From the NCBI GenBank assembly GCA_020736575.1, contig JAGPYM010000017.1, positions 904,486-968,485 of the forward strand: a stretch of DNA of 64,000 nt, read 5' to 3'. Numbering within the stretch: the first letter of the stretch is position 1; the number at the start of each line of letters is the position of its first letter. Below the pieces are notes generated by a model. The model was not told where the DNA came from and ran no database searches. It was given only the letters and a program-made list of their open reading frames with translations. The DNA comes from Thelonectria olida (lineage: Eukaryota; Ascomycota; Sordariomycetes; Hypocreales; Nectriaceae). Of this stretch, positions 1 to 12,882 are shown in pieces. The position numbers were made by a program, and so were the translations under genes.

Positions 1-152
1 AGATGCGCTTGTGCCGCTGATCCGTCTGAGCTTCAAATCTCTTTGACGCGCTGTAATGTTTCATGTCTATCACTGCTGCAGTTGCATCATGTTCCCCTCA
101 TCCAGTTGGTCAGTTTGAATCGTGCCTGCATCAATCAGCTCCCATTCATTAA

Positions 153-1413
153 TCATGATAGATATCTCGATACGTATTCCTCCAACTTCCCCAGGGCTTC
201 CGTCAACACATCCGTCTCACACACATAGCCGATCCGAACATAGCCCGCAAAATCCCTTCCATCTCCGAAGCAGTGCGACCCAGGAACAAAAAACACCTTG
301 GTCTTCTCCAGGACGTCTTTGCAAAGGTCAACATCGTTTACCGGCTCTCCATTGTTCTTGAATTGGATAAATGCCGTAGTCCCGGCCTTGGGCTCCACCC
401 ACGAACAGACTCGGTGCTTAGACACGAATTCCCGGAGTAGCTTGGAATTCGTCCTCGCCAGAGTCATGTTGCGCGTAACCAGGGGCTTCAGGACCCCCGG
501 AGACAGGGCAAAGCTCGCAATCTGGTCATCCATCTGGGACACACTGATAATGTTATAGTCACGGGCCGAAGCAATGGCGGACAGAATGGCCTTATCCTTG
601 GTTGCCACCCAACCGACGCGGATGCCCGCGAGAGCATATCCTTTCGACATCGATCCCGTGACAATCGTCTTCTCATACCCTAGCGATGTTGCTGGCACCG
701 GCACATGGCAATGTCCTGCAGCTCCGCCGTGGAATAGGGGACGATAGACTTCGTCGGAGAAGAGGATGATGCCTCTGGATTCGGCCCTCTTCGCAATCTC
801 CTTCAGGACTTCGGTTGGAATCGGCGCACCTGTGGGGTTGTTAGGGTTGTTGATAATGATCATCTACCGAGTCTCGTCAGCTTGTTATTCTCGGCTTCGG
901 CTGCACGCGCACACTTCTCACTCAGAGGCTTACCTTTGTGTTCTCCTTGATCAAGTTGTCCAGGTTGTCCACGTTTGGCACGAACTCATCCTCTACCCGC
1001 AGCTTCCACAGTGAAACCTCGGCACCAAGACTACGAGGGACATCGTACAGTTGCTGGTAAGTCGGGTAGACACAAACAACATGGTCGCCGGGCCCCAACA
1101 AGGTGAAGAGGGAAAGAAAATTCGCTCCGATGGCCCCTTGTGTGATGATGACGTTTTCAGGAGAGAGCTGCTCTCCTTCAGAGCTGCAATGGGCAGCAAC
1201 TCGTTCCCGCAACGCTTGGGAACCCAGAATCGGGCCATAGGTGAGCTTAACGCTGGTGTTGAGGGGGGCAGGAGCTGTAGGATCTGTGCACATAGCGGCC
1301 AGGTCGTCAACAGACACAGATGCCGCACACGTTTCGGCAATGTTCAAGACCCCCGGTGTCGTCTCGAACTCATCCATCCATTGCTCCACCTGGAAAGGCT
1401 TGATCTGCACCAT
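153..1413 (-). CDS. Class I/II PLP-dependent aminotransferase
   Basis: Two exons (1413-934, 863-153) flank a 70-nt GT-AG intron and join in frame to give 396 aa. Visible fold-type I motifs: NNPNNPTG at about residues 165-172, DEVY at 197-200 (Asp for the pyridine nitrogen, Tyr for the phenolate), the Schiff-base lysine K234 in SMSKGYALAGIR, and a carboxylate-binding arginine at about 370 in YVRIGY. It should transfer an amino group from an amino acid to a 2-oxo acid, probably in the cytosol since no targeting peptide is evident. The start MVQIKPFQVEQW was chosen because homologues of this type begin near such a segment; an in-frame ATG at 1479 would add 22 less typical residues. The donor substrate cannot be told from sequence. 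It resembles the capreomycidine-synthase-like branch, but I hold that loosely. Confidence 0.88.
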
Positions 1414-3461
1414 TTTTATCGGTGCTTCGGTTTTCGAGTATTGTTTTCTGTCGTGATCTAAGCTAGGTACCTGGGTCAATGAGGCATCAACCCGTGTTTT
1501 ATATCTCGTGGGCTTCTTTGAGAAAAATCGACTTACATGATAGAAACAGCTTTGGTGAACTTGAGACGAAGGCGCGCCCTTGTGACTGCAAATTGTGGCT
1601 CTTTGCTCAAGCTCCAGTTGACAACCGAACTACCCCACACTTTGATCTCCAATCAACGCGCATTCAATACTTACATAGCTATCAAACCATGATTGGATCG
1701 GCACTACTGCGTCGCACAGAGGAAGTTAGATTTGTCAAGAGAGTCAACATGGGTCATGTATAACTATCATTTTTCGGATTGATCCAAATTGACATTAACG
1801 TATTGGGGTGTGGCTAGGTAGTTCTCGGACTCAACTGGATATAATATCGGAGAAGAGAGGATAATTTACAATCCGAGTTGCTTGCAGGTATCCATCCTGG
1901 TGGAAGGTCTCGGGTGGTTTCAGAGAGATCGCCAGACAACGGGAAGAAGAAGCAAGCGCCGGAGCAACCATAGTTTCAGACTTTGACAATTTTGGATGCT
2001 CTTTATTTCTGCCGTGTGTCCGGTTGCGAGTAGATTTGTTTCATATGGTTTCTGTTTGTTGGAGGTTCGCAATATGTCAAAGCTCAGAGCATCCGCCTAG
2101 CCTCCTTGAATGCTTAGGATACCTTGGTTACCTAGGTACGAAGCAAGGTTCATGATCAACTTGACGTAGATATGATGTATTACATATTGTTGTTGGCCCT
2201 CTATACTAGGTACTTATGACTTCTTGACTACCTCATTACAGGCTAGGTAGGTTATAGATGGATCGAATATCGACCTTCTTAGAGGCTTAACTAGGATTCT
2301 GGCGGCAAGTCTCCACGAGCTCAACACGGAAGCAACTCAGTAATACTGCAATCGAAACGCACGACAACACGCTCTGGTGTCTTTAGTTGCTTCCCTCTTG
2401 CGAATCCAGCACTTTGTTTCTTGGGCACACTTTTACACTGACGGTTTGTGAACTCCGCGGGATGTAGGGTGTCCTCAATAGAAGTTTAACATCGTCATTG
2501 TCTTCGGGATACGACATGTTTCACGATTGACGACCATCGCACACATTCGAATACATTGCAAGGAGAATACTAATATCACGTACAGAGAGTCGTGCGAAGT
2601 AGCACTTTCATGACCGTGCAGATCTGGGATCACCATGTTGACTTTTTACACCGTTGTCCACGTGGCGAGTTTTAGGGTAGTGCCGCGGGGTCGAGAGAGG
2701 GATGGACGAGACAAAGCGACATCAGATGACCTGACTATAAGGAAGATACAGTTTAAAATGGTTCGCATTACTATTCATCAGTAACTTGCACCTCGGAAGA
2801 CTCCCTCCACGTGAACCGACGCGGCTTGCCGGAGGGATAGATAGCATGACTCGGGCTGATGAAACCGCCCGAGGCTGGCATTATTTCTCACTTGACATGA
2901 CAGGCTAATTCAAGGCTTTACTGTGTCTCAAAATTTGCCATGCTAAATGCCATGTCCCGCCCCGACAAGGCTACGGAGTCGCTGGCCAATGCGAACGGAT
3001 ATTTCGCACACGCATGCAGCTCAGTCATGTTCATGAGTTCGTCGACTTTGATGCCAGATGCGCCGATTGCACAGCTTGGTGGCTGGGGTTCCAGAGAAGT
3101 GGCTCCCTGCCCCAACGTGCAAGTCATGAGGCCCACTGTAACCGGTGGCTGTGCCAACCAGAGGCGGTCTGACTAGGTTGTGCAGTTCTCCCGCATTGGC
3201 TAAAGCGAGGTTATGCACCTTCCTAGCCTACCAGAAGACGCGTTGACGAGTGCAACCACGGAGGTACCTGCCTAGCCTCGTTTCCGTTCTGCGGGGCGCC
3301 ACTGCACGGTCCGAGGAGCTTATCCCGGTCAGCCTGGCCGTCACAGGTCGTCATTCAACACCTCAACTTCCAACCGTCTTCCCCTCGCCATCGTGTCATC
3401 GATATCATTGCCCGTGGAGTGCATTCGCTTCTGCTGAATCTGCATCTACAGCGTCACAGTC
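1414..3461. other. Intergenic, no gene recognised
   Basis: The 2 kb between the divergently transcribed aminotransferase and ABC transporter genes has only short ORFs without recognisable domains. Several CTAGGTAC-type A+T-rich motifs occur at 2110-2260. It must contain both promoters. I saw no tRNA or repeat. Confidence 0.5.
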
Positions 3462-6400
3462 ATGCCTCCCCCTGGCTTAAGAAGCCTCCTTCTCGGGGTT
3501 GTGTCTATATTGCCCGCCCTCACTTCGGCCTGGAACGCGAGTTACTTCCAGTCCGATATGTTGCGGGCCCAGGCTGCGCTTATGGACAATCGACCCGACG
3601 GATGCCCTCCTTGGTACGTCGGACATTCCCAGCCTCTGTCAAACCTATTTTACCGTCGATTCTGACTATATCGCAGTTTCAACTGTCTCCTCCCGGCGCA
3701 TACCTGCGCCCAATACGCCGACTGCAACGAGTACAATGGCAAATGCGACTGTCCCGAGGGATTTGGTGGCGACGACTGTCTTCAACCACGTACGATTGAA
3801 CAAACCTTACACGCCATCACTCAAGCCAAGTACTAACCTCTCATCAGTATGTGGATCTCTTGCCCGAGGCAAGGATCGTCAGATGCGCTCCGGCAACTCA
3901 TGCAAATGCGATGAAGGTTGGACCGGAATCAACTGCAACGTCTGCACCGAGAATAAGGCCTGTGACGCATTGATGGAAGGGGGAGAGGGTGGTGTTTGTT
4001 ATCAGAATGGCGAGGTTGTCAACCACAACTACCAAATTTGCGATGTTACGAACGAGAAGATCACCACCCTGCTCGGAAAACAGCGCCCCGAGGTCACCTT
4101 TACTTGCAAGAGGGAAGAGGCAGTCTGCGATTTTCAATGTATGCGCCAAAATTATCATCGATAACGAACACTTTCGCTAACAAAACCATCTAGTCTGGGT
4201 TGACGCTGTCGAATCCTTCTACTGCCACTTGTCGGACTGCGATTCCAGCGCCTCATTTGGCGAAACTAAGAACACGACGTCCTACAAATGCAATAAAATC
4301 AGCTGCAGCTGCATACCCGGCCGTATGCTTTGCGGAAAGGATGGATCTATCGACTTGGGTGACTTCCTCGACCAGTCAATCCAGGGCCCCGGTCGCTTCG
4401 AATGTACTCAGAAGCGCGGAGGTGCCCATGACTGCGCCTTTCGGGAACCTGAAATGGACGCCCTCATCCTCGCATTGATTGGCGACTCCAGTATTCTCCT
4501 TGATTGCCGCGCAGGAGAGTGTCTCTACCAGACAGAGGTACCGGGGTATCATCGACCCGTCAAGAAGATCAACACCCCTCTCATTGCTGGTGTCATCGCC
4601 GCCTGTTCTCTCTTCCTCGTTGGTGTCATTATCCTGACCTGGTACCTTTCTCGACGCAAGCTGGCTCATGGCGCAATCTACCTGGATGATTCCGACGATG
4701 AGAGCACGAAGCTCATGGCTGATCACAAACCGGCGGCATTGTTTTTTGAGAATGTCTCATACTCGCTTAATGGAAAGCAAATCCTGACCGGTATCCAAGG
4801 TATTTGCAAACCTGGAGAAGTTACTGCCATCATGGGGGCTTCCGGAGCAGGAAAGACGACCTTCCTTGACATTATGGCTCGAAAGAACAAACGCGGACAA
4901 GTTCAAGGAGACTTTTATGTCAACGGTGAGAAGGTTGACGATTCTGATTTCAAGAACGTTGTCGGATTTGTTGACCAGGAAGACACTATGCTCCCCACAT
5001 TGACCGTTCACGAGACTATTCTGACCAGCGCCCTGTTGCGACTCCCTCGCGACATGGGCCGTTCTGCCAAGGAACAACGAGTCTACGAGGTTGAGAAGGA
5101 ACTTGGAATCCATCATATCCGGGACTCCCTGATTGGCTCTGAAGAAGGCAAGGGTCGCGGTATCTCGGGTGGTGAGAAGAGACGTGTGGGAATTGCCTGC
5201 GAGCTTGTGACAAGCCCGTCGATCCTGTTCCTCGACGAACCAACCAGCGGCCTGGATGCCTACAACGCCTACAACGTAATCGAGTGCCTGGTCACCCTTG
5301 CTAAGAACTACCAACGAACTGTCATCTTCACCATCCATCAGCCCCGATCGAACATTGTCGCTCTTTTCGACAGACTTGTTCTCCTGGCTAGGGGTCGAAC
5401 CGTCTATTCAGGCCCCTTCAACCAATGCCAAGCATACTTTGACGACATCGGTTATGAATGCCCCCCTGGATTCAACATTGCAGATTACCTTGTGGACCTT
5501 ACCATGCACGCCGGAAGCACCCAATCCGTTGATGACGGAAGCCTCATTCCAGATTCTAGCAGCGTCGGACCTAGCAGCACAAGAGCTGTGAAGTCTGTCG
5601 CCAGTGTTTCTGGAACAAGTACTGGAGAGGATAGTGTTGAGCCTAGTTCGTCGGGCCGCCCCCGGACTTGGCGACGAGACTCTGTTAAGGTGCGCCAGGA
5701 TCGTGAGCTGTTTACGCGGAAGAAGAATGCTCTGGACCCTACTGCAATGTCCGACGCTGGAAATGAAGACCCGGGATCGTATCGGCTTCAACCGAACCCT
5801 GCGGACTCCTTGACCACGCCTCTCCTGGAGGACCCTCACGATCTCCCCCCGGCCGCTCCTACCGGAACCGACCTCGATATTATGACTCGATCATTTGCCC
5901 ACTCGAATATTGCCATTTCAACCCGTGACGAAATTAGACATGCCATTGCTGCGGCAGACAATGCCAATGGGCCGAACTCCAATGGTAATGCCGCAGGAGC
6001 CGGTACCGTTAGCGCTGTTGGAAAGGGTTATGCTCGCGTCGGTTACTTCCGTCAGTTCATCATCCTATCAGAAAGGACCTGGAAGAACCTCTATCGCAAC
6101 CCAATGCTCATGCTCACTCATTATGCCATTGCCATCGTCTTGGCCGTGTTTTCAGGATACCTGTTTTATGGACTGACCGATGACATTCCCGGTTTCCAAA
6201 ATCGTCTCGGTCTATTCTTCTTCCTCCTCGCCCTGTTTGGCTTTAGTACTCTCACAAGTCTCAACGTCTTTGCCACGGAACGACTCTTATTTGTCCGTGA
6301 ACGAGCAAATGGCTACTACTCACCTGCCACCTACTTTGCGGCCAAGGTCTTGTTCGACATTATTCCACTTCGAATCATTCCGCCAATGCTCATGGGCTCT

Positions 6401-6874
6401 ATCATTTACCCCATGACTGGCCTCGTGGCCGATTCAACACATTTCTTCAACTTTGTCCTGGTTCTTGTGCTGTTCAACATGGCCGCCGCCGCCGTGTGTC
6501 TGTTCATTGGCATTGTTTGCAAGGACGGTGGCGTGGCAAACTTGATTGGAAGCTTGGTAATGCTTTTCAGTCTGTTGTTTGCTGGGTTCCTCCTCAACCA
6601 CGACGCCACCCCCAAGGGCGCTCTCTGGCTCCAGACGCTGTCCATCTTCCATTACGGCTTCGAGTCCCTCATTGTGAACGAGGTTCTTCAGCTCACCCTT
6701 GTTGACAGCAAGTATGGACTTGATATCACCGTTCCAGGTGCGGCCATCCTGAGTTCATTTGGCTTCAACAATGATGCTCTTTGGCCTGACATCCGAAACT
6801 TGGGCATCTTCTCAATCATTTTCATCGTTCTGTCCTATGGTGCGATGCATATTTTGCTTGTAGAGAAGCGATAG
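3462..6874 (+). CDS. ADP1: ADP1-like ABCG half-transporter with Cys-rich ectodomain
   Basis: Four exons (3462-3613, 3677-3789, 3848-4138, 4194-6874) with three short GT-AG introns encode 1078 aa. In order: a signal peptide (about 1-23); a lumenal or extracellular Cys-rich region with EGF-like spacing ([24 protein letters not shown]); a first membrane span at about 315-336; an ATP-binding domain with Walker [10 protein letters not shown] (400-408), signature ISGGEKRRV (509-517), Walker B ILFLDEP (about 529-535) and H-loop H567; a linker rich in Ser, Pro and acidic residues; and a six-span ABC2 membrane domain (about 830-1078). This order and length match yeast Adp1 (1049 aa) and the ABCG/White subfamily. 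The substrate is unknown for the family. All catalytic motifs are intact. It converges with the mS26 gene downstream. Confidence 0.93.
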
Positions 6875-7268
6875 ACTTGGGACATGTTCGACACGCTATT
6901 CATAGACATTTAGACCAACAAGAAGGTTGGGCTACAGGCCGCGTGAGTATGACGGCGGTATCACGCCATCCTCGGGGGTCTTTTTTATCTTTATAACCAT
7001 GGTTGGAGTTGGGGATTATCATTGTGGAAGCATGATTCTGAATTTGTTTTGAATTATCGAATTTATTGTAGCAGTTTGTATATGGCATAAGACAAATTAT
7101 CACACCATGTGACGATTTTAGATTGAGAGCGCATTCACATTGCGTGTCCATTCGCGTGCAAGAAGGGAGGGCTCGTGGCCGAATAGTTGCAGAGGTGTGC
7201 AGTTACAGGAATACAGTGATAGATACATGTCGCTTAGAACTGTTATACAATCTCGGGTATCGTCAACC
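6875..7268. other. Convergent 3' intergenic region
   Basis: Short A+T-rich region between the tail-to-tail ADP1-like and mS26 genes. It presumably holds both 3' UTRs and poly(A) sites. Nothing else was seen. Confidence 0.5.
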
Positions 7269-8177
7269 CTACTCCATCTTTCCGCCAGTAAACTCCTCGG
7301 CAATTCTCTTCTGGCGCTTAACGGATCGGTCGTACTCTGACTCAGAGTAGTCCACAACTCTGGTGGATGTACCCAATGTGGAACTGAGCATGTTGCTAAT
7401 GTTGGGTGGCTTGCCCCAGATATCCCAAGTGTTCTCAGCGTTGCCATAGCGGCCCATGGACTGGCCTTGCTTCTTGAAATAGTCTTCGGAGAACTCAGTC
7501 TCAATGATGGCCTTGAGCTCGTTCTCGTTGACGATGAAGTTGGAGGCGTTGATATAAAGTTCCATGAGGGAATCACGGCGAGCCTCACGCTTGGCCCTCT
7601 CCTTGGCCTCAACTCTGAGTTTTGACTCCTCGGCCTTCTCGAAGCGGCTGGGGTCGGGGTAGACGGTGGTGTCCATGATTGCGTCCAATACAGTGCTGCG
7701 AGTGAGGCGATCATCCTCCCTCTCTGGCGCAGCAGCTGCGGCATTGTGCTCTGCGAACTTCTTACTCACGCGAGCATTGCGAACCTCGTCGCGGCGGTTC
7801 CGGCGCTTCCAGAGAGCTTCCAATCCAACATGAAGATTCTTTCTGCGCTTGCTGGCCATCGTTTGCTTCCATCGCTGGGTTTCGTTCTGTGGAGGTTGTC
7901 GGTTGGCCGGCAATGGGGCAGTTTGTTGAATGTACTCGGGCCTGACTTTGCGGTTGCCTTCCTCGCGGGAGAAGATCTCGCGAGGTACAGGGAGATGACC
8001 TCTTACGCGAGGAAGTTTCTTCTCTTCAGATTGAGGCGGGGTAGGTAGACGAATATAGGATGGCGACTCTGGAGGGACATGCGAGCGAAGGGCCGGCATC
8101 GTTGAGAAGGTGCGGTACACATTGAAGGCCTGGCGGGAGGCTGCCCGCGGGCAGAGAGCCCCAAGGGTGACGGACAT
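7269..8177 (-). CDS. PET123: Mitochondrial small ribosomal subunit protein mS26 (PET123-like)
   Basis: A single exon of 302 aa. The N-terminus (MSVTLGALCPRAASRQAFNVY) is basic, hydroxylated and free of acidic residues, as expected of a mitochondrial presequence. The body is very basic, with long charged helices (KRRKNLHVGLEALWKRRNRR; RVEAKERAKREARRDSLMEL), which fits the fungal mS26/Pet123 family of the mitoribosomal small-subunit body. It would act in translation of mitochondrially encoded respiratory subunits. It shares a 342-bp divergent promoter with NOG2. The family call rests on recalled similarity of the central segment, so it is less certain than a catalytic-motif call. Confidence 0.78.
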   Translation of the reverse strand: MSVTLGALCPRAASRQAFNVYRTFSTMPALRSHVPPESPSYIRLPTPPQSEEKKLPRVRGHLPVPREIFSREEGNRKVRPEYIQQTAPLPANRQPPQNETQRWKQTMASKRRKNLHVGLEALWKRRNRRDEVRNARVSKKFAEHNAAAAAPEREDDRLTRSTVLDAIMDTTVYPDPSRFEKAEESKLRVEAKERAKREARRDSLMELYINASNFIVNENELKAIIETEFSEDYFKKQGQSMGRYGNAENTWDIWGKPPNISNMLSSTLGTSTRVVDYSESEYDRSVKRQKRIAEEFTGGKME

Positions 8178-8519
8178 GATGAGAAAAGACCGACGCCAAG
8201 TACAGCACGGTGAAAGCCCGAGAATGGGATCGCAATTGGTCGTCGAGGGCTGCTACTTGCTGAGGTCGTGATATTGAGTGGACAGAGAAAATCGATGCCA
8301 GCCCAAATTTGTCGGATTATCTTGCTCCGTGATGGCCGACAGTCCCCTGCATTTTCACGGCAAGCTCTATCTAGCGGCCCCGCCCCAACCACCAAGAGGA
8401 GACATTGGTGGGGCCTTTTGTCTTCCGAAGAAAAAAAAAGTTGGAGGATAAATTCTTGCGACCGCCAACTTTTCTTCGATTCTTATTGCACTCAGTTTAC
8501 CCATTCACTTCTGTTTACC
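8178..8519. promoter_or_regulatory. Shared divergent promoter, mS26 / NOG2
   Basis: 342 bp separate the two start codons. Short C/T-rich stretches and an A-tract (8431-8439) are present, with no TATA box, which suits housekeeping genes. One region must drive a mitoribosomal gene and a cytosolic ribosome assembly gene. Confidence 0.6.
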
Positions 8520-10767
8520 ATGGGTACTGGGAAGAAGGAGGCTACCCGGCGCGTGCGCCAGGGTAAGACTGGCGATGGCCTGGGCAATGTCCGGGTCAAG
8601 GGCGAGAACTTCTATCGGTAAGCTGAGACGCTGTTCATGGCGAGTTTGCCAGACTTTTGCTGACCAACTGCCAATAGCGATGCGAAGAAGGTCAAGGCCT
8701 TGAATATGTACAAGGAAGGCAAGGCCCAGCGGAATGCCGAGGGTGTCATCACGAAGGCGGCGACGTACCAGTCCAGGGAAATACCCAACGCCCGTATCGA
8801 GCCGAACCGCAAATGGTTTACCAACACTCGTGTCGTCTCCCAGGATACCCTCAAGGCGTTCCGTGAGGCCATGGAGGAGAAGGCTCGTGACCCATACCAG
8901 GTCCTGCTCAAGTCCAACAAGCTGCCCATGAGCCTTATCCGGGACGGTGGTGCAGACACTCAGAACGGCATCAAGCAGCACCAAGCTAAGATGACCGTCG
9001 AGACCGCACCATTTTCTGACGTATTTGGCCCCAAAGCTCAGCGAAAGCGTGTCAAGCTTGGTGTCAGCAGTCTCACCGACTTGGCTGATGATACCGAGAA
9101 GAGCATGGACACCTATCGTGACCGTCTCGAGCAGCAGAGGTTGCTCAGTGGTGCTTCTGGTGACCCTGACAATGAAGACAAGGCCGCCACCATGTCGATC
9201 GAGCCTGTCTTCGACAAGGGACAGAGCAAGAGAATCTGGAACGAGCTCTACAAAGTCATTGACTCCTCTGACGTCGTCATCCATGTGCTTGATGCTCGTG
9301 ATCCCATCGGAACGAGATGTCGAAGCGTAGAGAAGTATCTCAAAGAGGAAGCTCCTCACAAGCATTTGATCTTTGTTTTGAACAAGTGCGATCTGATTCC
9401 CACCAGTACTGCGGTAAGTCCCCAAGCCTTCATTTTCATACATCTTCCCTTCTCTTCCATTCAATCCCCAATGCATTTTGTCAGGATCCCTATCTCTTCT
9501 CCTCAGGGAGTTTACTATGGAGGTGGTCTGTTACATCATTGGGAGAGCAATGCCATTCTCGACTGTCGCAACGTTATGTTGTCGACTGATGTGTGCCGTT
9601 TTGGTTACCGTCATGAGATAGGCTCCGTGTCTGATGAGTTGAAGCCTATCTATGCCACTTTTTGGACATTGATTGTAGACTTCTTAGTGATGACACAAAC
9701 ATACCATCCTCTTGAAATTGTATTTTTTGCCATCTGTTTTGCTCGGATGCTAATGAATATTTGCACAGGCTGCCTGGGTCCGACGTCTTTCTAAGGAGGT
9801 TCCTACTTTAGCATTCCACGCCAGCATCAACAACTCTTTTGGCAAAGGCTCCCTCATTCAACTTCTGCGTCAATTCTCCTCTTTGCACTCTGATCGCAAG
9901 CAGATCTCTGTTGGTCTGATTGGTGGCCCAAACACTGGCAAGTCTTCCATCATCAACACGCTCCTGAAAAAGAAGGTCTGCACAGTTGCTCCTATTCCTG
10001 GCGAGACCAAGGTGTGGCAGTATGTTAGCTTGATGAAGCGCATCTACCTCATTGACTGCCCTGGTGTTGTTCCTCCATCTAGCACCGACACCCCTACGGA
10101 CCTTGTTCTTCGGGGTGTAGTCCGAGTGGAGAAGGTCGAACACCCAGAACAGTATATTGAGGCCTTGTTGGGACGAGTGAAGCAGCATCACATGGAGAAG
10201 ACGTATGAGTTGAAGGGGTGGACAAACTCGACCGAGTTTTTGGAACTTCTCGCTCGAAAGGGCGGTCGTCTTCTCCGAGGAGGTGAGCCTGACCTGGATG
10301 GTGTTGCCAAGATGGTTTTGAACGATTTCATGAGGGGAAGGATTCCGTGGTACACCCCTGCTCCTCCCGCCGAGGATGAGGTTGAAGATGGCAAGGTTGG
10401 TGGTCGTGAGGGCCGATTGGGTGAGATGCCCAGAAAGCGAAAGCAAGCCGAGTCCTCTGACGAGCCGGATGTTTCGGCTGAAGCCCAACTCCAGCAGGAG
10501 GCTGATGCTGCCATTGAAAAAGAAAATAACGCGGATGGGAGCTCGGACAATGATGAAGAAGATTCAGAGGTGTTTGAGGGATTCGGCAGTGACACCGAGG
10601 ATGCAAGGTCGAGGAAACCTTCCTTCGGTGCCACCAATGACGAGGAAAGCGAGGAAGAGAGCGGCCTAGAAGACGTACATGCCGCGAGCGACTCGGACGG
10701 AGAGAACCAGTCCGAGGATTCTCAAGATGAGAAGAAGCAACCCCAGAAGAAGCGACGCAGAACATGA
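8520..10767 (+). CDS. NOG2: Nucleolar GTP-binding protein 2 (60S assembly GTPase)
   Basis: Three exons (8520-8617, 8678-9413, 9769-10767) encode 610 aa. The GTPase motifs are circularly permuted, the hallmark of the YlqF/YawG family: DARDP (about 238-242), G4 NKCD (268-271), then G1 GGPNTGKSS (about 330-338) and G3 DCPG (374-377). The N-terminal [20 protein letters not shown] and the NGP-type region upstream are typical of Nog2/Nug2. The C-terminus is a long acidic tail ending in a basic [10 protein letters not shown] cluster, a likely nuclear or nucleolar signal. Nog2 acts in late nuclear pre-60S particles before export. The second intron, 355 nt, is long for this window, but its GT-AG ends, phase and TGCTAAT branch-like site near the 3' end are sound. 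Confidence 0.95.
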
Positions 10768-12740
10768 GCGGCAAGATGTGGTTGATCTACAGCTTTGCTA
10801 CCATACTGGTCCTAGGCTATGCTCGTCAACGCGCCAGAGCCCGATCGCAATCCTTACTCAGGTAATGAAGCGATTGGTTCGACTGCAAGAAGTTTGGAAA
10901 TGCTGCACATTGATGTGCACTGTCGCCCTAGTTGACCAAGGGCAACTTCTATGCAAGGGTGACCGTGATTGACATGCCCATCAACTCGCTCTGGGACAGC
11001 TGGCACTGCTGACATCGGTATGGAGGTGTTCTCAGCGAGTGCTGCTCACGCAGGGCGATGTCGGCGCACACGCCTTCTCATTGACTGCTGGGCTGTGAGC
11101 CTTTCACAGCATTGGACGGCCTGGTGAACGGCTTGAAGCGTGTGTAGGGAAATTAGACGGTGGACTTTTGGGCCGTTCGGCACGCCACTACGAAAACCTC
11201 GTTGAAGATGCAGGGCCGCTGGGAGAGCGGTCTGAATTCAGGCTATTTTCTACGTTTGAACTGGCTACGTATATAGATACCCAAGTAGTGACGCATCTTT
11301 ACGATGTTAATGACCAAGCCACAATGAACTTTGACCTCATTCCCGCGCGCGCACTGTTTACTTTGTCGTGATGTGCATTATCTCGTGTGACGGCGTCCGA
11401 CTATAATTAGGTATTCACGGGTTTCTAGACGGCGAACGCTACTTGTGGTTTGTGAGGGCGTGCCTTCTAATGTCGATTTTCAAACGAAGGCTCTATACAG
11501 TAAGAATGAGTGAAGGTCAAATAGCTAGCTAGCGCCGTAAGACTTCGTCTTGTTAGAATTGAGGCTTTTCGTGGGTTGCGGCATTGTGGCGCCTGCGTCG
11601 TGGTACGTACTATGTAGGGAGTCTGGAGTCGTGGACGAGGCTCTGGGCCGGTGGGGACTGGGCCTGGAGCCGCATGGTCGCGCAACTTTCGAGCAGCGAG
11701 GAATAACAGTGCAATGAGATAATTGCAATCAGAATGCACCTGAACATAGAGACGCACTGAATTTGAATGTTTCGACTTTTTGCAGGCCGGCGCAAGCAGA
11801 AGCGGGCGTTGTATCACTGTTTCTGCTGATGGGCCGATGCAACACCCCGCATCCACGTGCGCCCATCTCCCAGGCTTGATTTCGACTCAATTTCAACGTC
11901 ACTCATGTAGATATGCAGCCAGAGGCGGGCTTGAGGTCGCCCCTGCGAAGTTTGTAACGAGTAATTGTACTTGGAGATGAAATTTGTAGTGTCGATTGCG
12001 TTGGGCTAAATCTTGTAACTCTCCCCAATCGTCTTCACACTCTCTGCTCCTCAAGCGTTTCCTGGGAGAAGCGCAACCTAGCGGCCTTACTCACTGAAGC
12101 AGAAGACCTGCGAGAACGGCCGCCTTAATCTACGGGATCGTGTGCATGGGGACGTGAAGCTTGACATCGTGGCGCTTCACGTCATCTCGAGAACAGCAGA
12201 TTAGCGAGATCGGGACAGGAGAGGAGGAGCATCCCGATAACATCAAGTTTCTAGACAATGACCATGTTATGACTACATTTTCAAGAGTGATAGGAAAGAA
12301 AATTATCATGCGATTCTTCACGAAATGTTTCAGCGAGAAATTTGCCTGACTGTGGCTTGTCCCTGAGGAGTGTCAACGGCGCAGAATTCGTGATTATCCC
12401 GTTGTACATCAGCCGGGATGAAGTTCAAGATCTATTCTTCGAATATACGGTGTTTGAGTACTTAGAGATAGATATCTCAGCTAGTATAGACAAGCCCTCA
12501 CTTCCTTCGTCCCTCTCAGCTTCATCACCTCTGCCTCCATCACCACCGCCTCCATCATCCGGCATGGGCAGCACACCAGCACACCAGCGCAACCACTGCT
12601 CCCAGCCACCCCCGGCCAATGAGAGCCCCAATGCGCTTCGAACACCCAAAGTGCTTGCATTGCCCCGCAGTTCAGAGACGAAATGCAGTTCTTTTTGTGC
12701 GATTACGTAGTCTTGTCCCTGGCCTCTCACTGGCCATCAC

Positions 12741-12762
12741 CGCCAGCTGTTCACAGCTGGCG
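12741..12762. repeat. Perfect 9-bp-arm palindrome in upstream region
   Basis: Arms CGCCAGCTG (12741-12749) and CAGCTGGCG (12754-12762) surround a TTCA loop. An ACTGGCCATCA repeat lies on each side (about 12729 and 12781). About 300 bp upstream of the Gln/Asn-rich gene start, it could be a dimeric factor site. Each arm contains a CAGCTG E-box. Confidence 0.5.
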
Positions 12763-12882
12763 AGAGCTTCACGGCCTGTAACTGGCCATCAACACCTTGT
12801 CTAGGGCACACGCAACGCACACTCTGAAAGCAATTGACGTCAAACGGATGAATAATAGTTTCGCTTAAGGGTTTCCCACAGA

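Noticed and set aside
8505..9476. 323-codon minus-strand reading opposite NOG2 exons 1-2
   Set aside because: Shadow of a conserved GTPase; spans a true intron without disruption only by chance.
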